Of a stretch of DNA of 9,051 nt, positions 6,764-9,051 are shown in pieces (positions within the stretch are counted from its first letter, which is position 1; each line of letters opens with the position of its first letter). Both the position numbers and the translations under genes were made by a program. The DNA is taken from the NCBI GenBank assembly GCA_016871475.1, contig VHDG01000112.1, forward strand, positions 1 through 9,051. The letters are read 5' to 3'. The notes below the pieces were generated by a model. It made no database searches. It saw nothing but the letters and a program-made list of their open reading frames with translations, and had not been told where the DNA came from. Source of the DNA: Verrucomicrobiota bacterium. GTDB lineage: Bacteria; Verrucomicrobiota; Verrucomicrobiia; Limisphaerales; UBA11320.

Positions 6764-8866
6764 ATGGAAATCCGCGAGCATGCTGAGCGGGTTCTGTTCT
6801 CGCATACTCTCGAGGACAAGCTGGCAGAACCTGTCGGAGACTTGACGGACACCGCTCCTGGCTGCCCCATTCTGTTACCTGCAGTTCCCACCCGTCCCAC
6901 GGAATTGACGTTCAAAGCGAGTGGCGGTCGATCCAACGACTTCCCCGGCATCAAGTGCATCGGCACGGAGGCGGGCCGTGGACAAATTCTTCACTTTTTC
7001 GCAAACCATGAACTCCTTGCTGCGGAGCTGATGGCCTTGGCCCTCCTCCGGTTCCCGGACGCCCCTGCCCCGTTCCGTAGAGGGCTGGCCCGAACACTTC
7101 TGGAGGAGCAGGAGCACGCCCGGCTCTATCTGGCGAGGATGCGTGCCTGCGGCATTGAGTTTGGTTCGACACCCGTGAGCGGTTACTTCTGGCGCACCGT
7201 CGCCGGGATGCAAAGCCCCATGGACTATGTGTCGAGCCTCAGCCTCACCTTCGAACAAGCCAACCTCGACTTCTCCCTGGAGTTTTCCGCCGCGTTCGCA
7301 GAGGCAGGGGATTTGGAAACATCCAGCCTCCTGAAGCAGATCCATCAGGATGAAATCTCGCATGTTGCGTATGGCCTCAAATGGTTTCGTCGATGGAAGG
7401 ATCCCGCTCTTTCAGACTGGGAAGCTTACTGCCGGCAGTTGCAGTTTCCTCTCACCCCCCGCCGTGCCCGTGGCTCCATCTGGAACGTGTCGGGTCGAAA
7501 AGCGGCAGGGCTCGATGATCAATTCATCGCCGAGCTCCGCACCTGCGGGCAGAGCAAAGGCCGCACCCCGGATGTTTTCCTGTTCAATCCCTTTGCCGAG
7601 GCCTATGTCGCAAGGGGGAAGGCATTCGCCCCAAGTATCCAGCAGAACACCCTTGCCCGGGACCTGGGTAATCTCCCCCAGTTTCTCTGCCGGCAGGACG
7701 ACATTGTTATCACGCCCAGGAAACCCACGGCTCCGTTCCTCGCTGAACTGGCGGACCTGGGTTTCATCATTCCGGAGTTTGTGGAGCTTCCGCCTGGTGG
7801 GTTGCTGCCAGACTCCCTGCTCCGGCGAAAACTCAGCCGTCTCCGCCCATGGGCCATCGCGCCCGACTCCCAAACCCTGCTCCATCCCCTCAGCGGCGCC
7901 ACAAACTGTCCAACCTCGGTGAAGTGGATCACAAGTCCCCTCTCGCAGGGTGTCGCGCAACTCTACCGAAAGAGTTGGGGAACAACTCTGCTCCGGGAGC
8001 TGACAGCTCAGGTGCGGACCCAGGATCTCGAATGGTTATGTCCGGACGAAGTCATCGGCAAAGCAGTCACGTCCATGGATGCAGCGCTTGAATCGATCGG
8101 AGAGATCCGCGCTGCGGGGCATCATCGGATCGTCGTAAAGGAGGACCTGGGCCTGGCAGGAGCGAACGCCCTCAGGCTTTGGGAGCCCACGATCCTCGAC
8201 TCACAGAAACGATGGATGAGCCGGGTCTTCGAGAACCAAGGCACGTTGGTTGTCGAACCCTGGCTTGAGCGGGTGGCGGACTTCTCGATGCAGTTCGAGA
8301 TGCGCGAAGGCCGGATGAAGCTGATCGGCTTCACGGGGCTGCAAACAGATCTCAGAGGTCAGTTTGAGGCAAACTGGGCGGAATCGGACTGCTGGCGTCG
8401 GATCCCGAGATGCATATTCGATGCTTTTCCAAATTCAGCGCGGGTCCGTCAGCAAGCTCATGAGGTCTGCGACATTCTCAGGCGCCATCTGGAGAATGCC
8501 TTTTCCAGATGTGATCATGAAGGGCCTGTAGGCGTGGATGCATTTGTCTATCTGGATGCCGGCGGACGACCTCGACTGAAGCCTGTGGTGGAAGTGAATC
8601 CTCGTTACACGATGGGCCGGCTCACACTTGAATTGATGAACTACGTCTCACCCGGCTCGAGAGGGTGTTTCAGGATTCTCAGCCTCCGAAGCCGGGAGGC
8701 AGCGGGTTTCAGCGATCTGCGGAAGCTCGCGAAGAGTCTTCAGATCTTAAATCCGGTTTCTAGCGAGGGGAACCCCGTGAAACGCATCCGCTCAGGGATC
8801 ATCGTTCTCACAGACCCTGCCCTGGCGGAGGATCGACTGGCGATCTTTGAAGTCACTCCGAGTTGA
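6764..8866 (+). CDS. Fusion protein: N-terminal DUF455 ferritin-like diiron domain and C-terminal ATP-grasp ligase domain
   Basis: The 700-residue protein combines two enzyme-like units. Residues about 60-215 form a DUF455-type four-helix ferritin-like domain. A duplicated ligand pattern is visible: Glu83, then Glu115 and His118 (EEQEH), and Glu164 (LTFEQANLDF), then Glu197 and His200 (DEISH). The Glu-to-ExxH spacings of 32 and 33 residues suit a diiron carboxylate centre. Residues about 267-640 resemble an ATP-grasp ligase, with a Rossmann-like pre-domain opening at DVFLFNPF, Lys459 (IVVKED) and Glu498 (LVVEPW) as nucleotide contacts, and Asp592 (VGVDAF), Glu610 and Asn612 (VEVNPR) as Mg2+ ligands. 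The last 60 residues are not recognised. There is no signal peptide or membrane segment, so it is cytoplasmic. Expected roles are an oxidation or hydroxylation and an ATP-dependent amide bond formation, but neither reaction is known. The ATG at 6764 lies 6 bases after the preceding stop. Domain calls are by eye and fairly firm; function is open. Confidence 0.8.
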   Translation: MEIREHAERVLFSHTLEDKLAEPVGDLTDTAPGCPILLPAVPTRPTELTFKASGGRSNDFPGIKCIGTEAGRGQILHFFANHELLAAELMALALLRFPDAPAPFRRGLARTLLEEQEHARLYLARMRACGIEFGSTPVSGYFWRTVAGMQSPMDYVSSLSLTFEQANLDFSLEFSAAFAEAGDLETSSLLKQIHQDEISHVAYGLKWFRRWKDPALSDWEAYCRQLQFPLTPRRARGSIWNVSGRKAAGLDDQFIAELRTCGQSKGRTPDVFLFNPFAEAYVARGKAFAPSIQQNTLARDLGNLPQFLCRQDDIVITPRKPTAPFLAELADLGFIIPEFVELPPGGLLPDSLLRRKLSRLRPWAIAPDSQTLLHPLSGATNCPTSVKWITSPLSQGVAQLYRKSWGTTLLRELTAQVRTQDLEWLCPDEVIGKAVTSMDAALESIGEIRAAGHHRIVVKEDLGLAGANALRLWEPTILDSQKRWMSRVFENQGTLVVEPWLERVADFSMQFEMREGRMKLIGFTGLQTDLRGQFEANWAESDCWRRIPRCIFDAFPNSARVRQQAHEVCDILRRHLENAFSRCDHEGPVGVDAFVYLDAGGRPRLKPVVEVNPRYTMGRLTLELMNYVSPGSRGCFRILSLRSREAAGFSDLRKLAKSLQILNPVSSEGNPVKRIRSGIIVLTDPALAEDRLAIFEVTPS

Positions 8867-8949
8867 TGGGAGCCGTTTCCTGAGTTGGATCGCATCTCAC
8901 CTTTCTCCGACTCGCGTCCGCACGCCGTGCCTGACCAGGTGCTGCTAGA

Positions 8950-8978
8950 TTGGGATTTCAGTAACCTGCTGGAGTAAT
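8950..8978 (+). promoter_or_regulatory. Possible sigma70-type promoter ahead of the right-edge gene
   Basis: TTGGGA at 8950-8955 and AGTAAT at 8973-8978 are separated by 17 bases and match the -35 and -10 consensus at four of six positions each. It lies in the only intergenic stretch before the start codon at 9026, about 48 bases upstream. Such matches arise often by chance, and the organism's promoter consensus is unknown, so this is a weak call. Confidence 0.18.
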
Positions 8979-9010
8979 CTCAAGAGACTCAGTTGAGGAC
9001 CGGGCCAGGG

Positions 9011-9016
9011 AAAGGA
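9011..9016 (+). promoter_or_regulatory. Ribosome binding site of the right-edge gene
   Basis: AAAGGA, within the purine run AGGGAAAGGA (9007-9016), ends 9 bases before the ATG at 9026, a good Shine-Dalgarno position. It is the clearest such site in the window and is the main reason for calling a gene start there. Confidence 0.45.
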
Positions 9017-9025
9017 ATCAGACGA

Positions 9026-9051
9026 ATGAAGACTCCATTTGCAACGATGAC
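9026..9051 (+). CDS. Start of a further gene (3' partial, nine codons visible, last one incomplete)
   Basis: An ATG preceded by a well-placed AAAGGA opens a frame reading MKTPFAT followed by Met and a partial codon at the window edge. Too little is visible to name a product. The Lys at residue 2 followed by small or hydrophobic residues could be the beginning of a signal peptide, but this is guesswork. It would lie 159 bases after the stop of the diiron/ATP-grasp gene, on the same strand, and is probably a separate transcription unit. Confidence 0.4.

Larger units (their letters stand above)
8867..9025. other. Intergenic region without recognised genes
   Basis: These 159 bases carry no convincing open reading frame and no hairpin followed by a T-run that would mark a terminator. 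Only a weak promoter-like pair and the ribosome binding site of the next gene are seen. The change from 6-7 base spacings to this gap suggests that the upstream operon ends here. Confidence 0.5.

Noticed and set aside
6764..8866. Frameshift or two separate genes instead of one fusion
   Set aside because: The 700-codon frame is unbroken, both domains read in the same frame, and no internal stop or plausible new start with a ribosome binding site separates them.
8935..8975. CAGGT/ACCTG inverted repeat in the right intergenic region
   Set aside because: The arms are five bases with a loop of more than 20 bases and no T-run, too weak for a terminator or operator call.

Overview
The window is a gene-dense bacterial chromosomal segment. 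It looks GC-rich (about 60% by eye, not computed), and every supported gene lies on the + strand. It holds five substantial coding regions, one of them cut by the left edge, and the likely first codons of a sixth gene at the right edge. I see no RNA genes, insertion sequences, CRISPR arrays or phage genes. The organism cannot be named from the sequence. A ferredoxin-dependent 2-oxoacid oxidoreductase, FMN- and diiron-type oxidative enzymes, a Tat-like signal and the near absence of Shine-Dalgarno sequences fit a Gram-negative, at least partly oxygen-using environmental bacterium. A member of the Verrucomicrobiota or a related group would fit, but this is a low-confidence guess.

Left half (1-3817): a central-carbon module. 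korA (alpha subunit with a fused gamma domain) and korB (TPP and Fe-S beta subunit) encode a 2-oxoglutarate:ferredoxin oxidoreductase type enzyme that interconverts 2-oxoglutarate and succinyl-CoA. The korB stop overlaps the GTG start of an FMN-dependent alpha-hydroxy-acid oxidase family gene. That protein has a Tat-like N-terminus and two altered active-site positions.

Right half (3949-8866): after a 131-base gap comes a tightly packed three-gene cassette with spacings of 7 and 6 bases. It encodes an aldehyde dehydrogenase with a complete catalytic set, a glutamine-synthetase-like amide ligase that lacks the residues used to bind ammonium, and a 700-residue fusion of a DUF455 ferritin-like diiron domain with an ATP-grasp ligase domain. 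The genes look built to work together on an amine or amino compound: an ATP-dependent gamma-glutamylation (or similar ligation), an oxidation at a diiron centre, oxidation of an aldehyde to an acid, and a second ATP-dependent ligation. The first and third steps resemble the Puu polyamine pathway. The usual FAD amine oxidase (PuuB) and gamma-glutamyl hydrolase (PuuD) are absent from the window, and the diiron/ATP-grasp fusion sits in their place. This cassette is the best candidate here for an undescribed system; its substrate and product cannot be read from the sequence.

Right end (8867-9051): about 160 bases without a gene, then a start codon with a good Shine-Dalgarno sequence at the extreme edge.
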